Translations under genes and position numbers: made by a program | The notes under the pieces: generated by a model | Database searches by the model: none | Told to the model about the DNA's origin: nothing | The model's input: the letters and a program-made list of their open reading frames with translations, nothing else | Shown: in pieces, positions 12,988-13,201 of the stretch | How positions within the stretch are numbered: position 1 is the stretch's first letter | Layout: each line of letters starts with the position of its first letter | Assembly: GCA_048370855.1 (NCBI GenBank) | Contig: DBGEOK010000037.1 | Span: forward strand, 1-13,201 | DNA length: 13,201 nucleotides | DNA from: Limiplasma sp048370855 | GTDB taxonomy: Bacteria > Bacillota > Clostridia > Christensenellales > Aristaeellaceae | Direction: 5' to 3'

Positions 12988-13201
12988 GTTTGCGCCGGAG
13001 GCGCAAACTCCCCGCCCGCCCGGGTGCTGCGCACATCAAAAGCACCGGATCAATTGCCGACCGCAGGTCAGCCGGGCGATACGATTTCATTTGGAGGGGC
13101 TGTCGCCCCTCCAAGCCACCCCCAAAATGGGTTTGTCGATGTCACTTGCCGCCCTGCCCGGGCGGCGTTCTCGTTTCGCTTGATATCCTGCGGGTCGCTT
13201 T
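12988..13201 (-). repeat. Block of hairpins with dispersed repeat, copy 2 (minus orientation)
   Basis: A non-coding block of perfect stems: GTTTGCGCC/GGCGCAAAC (12988-13008), TTGGAGGGGC/GCCCCTCCAA (13091-13114) and GCCGCCC/GGGCGGC (13148-13166). The minus strand of 13075-13139 is homologous to 6546-6608. The block runs to the window edge, so its right end is unknown. It looks like a species-specific structured intergenic repeat. Confidence 0.65.

Noticed and set aside
10302..13150. Shared 11-base CAAGTGACATC in operator copy 2 and, on the minus strand, at the right-edge repeat block
   Set aside because: Too short to link the two elements. The surrounding bases do not align and a chance match is plausible.
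12988..13166. CRISPR-like series of hairpins
   Set aside because: The stems differ in sequence and spacing; there is no repeated unit with spacers and no cas gene.

Overview
The window comes from a GC-rich genome. The gene families, the strong GGAGG ribosome binding sites and the sigma-A-type promoters point to a spore-forming, probably gut-associated member of the Clostridia (Bacillota). The species cannot be told from the sequence. No tRNA, rRNA or CRISPR array was seen.

Left part (1-6540), host genes. A leftward cluster encodes a membrane-anchored CotH-family kinase-fold protein with lamin-tail domains (2141-5311), a DUF4956 membrane protein (1162-1860) and a VTC-type polyphosphate polymerase domain protein (309-1013). 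These three families are known to travel together. CotH and DUF4956 each have a sigma-A-like promoter, and the cluster ends at a hairpin/T-tract terminator at 59-90. Divergent from CotH is a 272-residue cysteine-rich protein (5663-6481) that resembles spore-surface proteins. A motif resembling the mother-cell sigma-K promoter lies before it, and a 12-bp GC hairpin follows it. A coat or envelope function for this neighbourhood is inferred, not shown.

Middle part (6540-9430), decayed accessory DNA. A small secreted protein with a YH-C-PCxxC motif is followed by two pseudogene remnants: a solute-binding protein and an XRE regulator with an intact promoter. A phage head-gene fragment comes next. 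It holds a Prp-type cysteine protease gene split by a structured insert of about 200 nt, a 40-residue membrane peptide with a convergent antisense promoter and RNA (a candidate type I toxin-antitoxin module), and a frameshifted, truncated scaffold gene.

Right part (9429-12975), phage immunity and replication fragment. An ImmA/IrrE-fold protein that has lost both histidines of HExxH faces away from a rightward operon. That operon encodes a lambda-O-like replication protein with HTH, a G39P-like helicase loader and an ArpU/sigma-region-4-like late regulator, joined by 4-bp overlaps. Between the divergent genes are two long direct repeats with paired arms, and one overlaps the -35 box of the rightward promoter. 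A degraded tandem copy of the regulator's 3' end and two or more terminator-like hairpins follow. No terminase, portal, capsid, tail, integrase or intact repressor gene is visible, so this is a prophage remnant or several remnants.

Right edge (12975-13201). A non-coding block of perfect hairpins contains a repeat homologous, in inverted orientation, to one at 6546-6608. The two copies bracket the whole accessory region.
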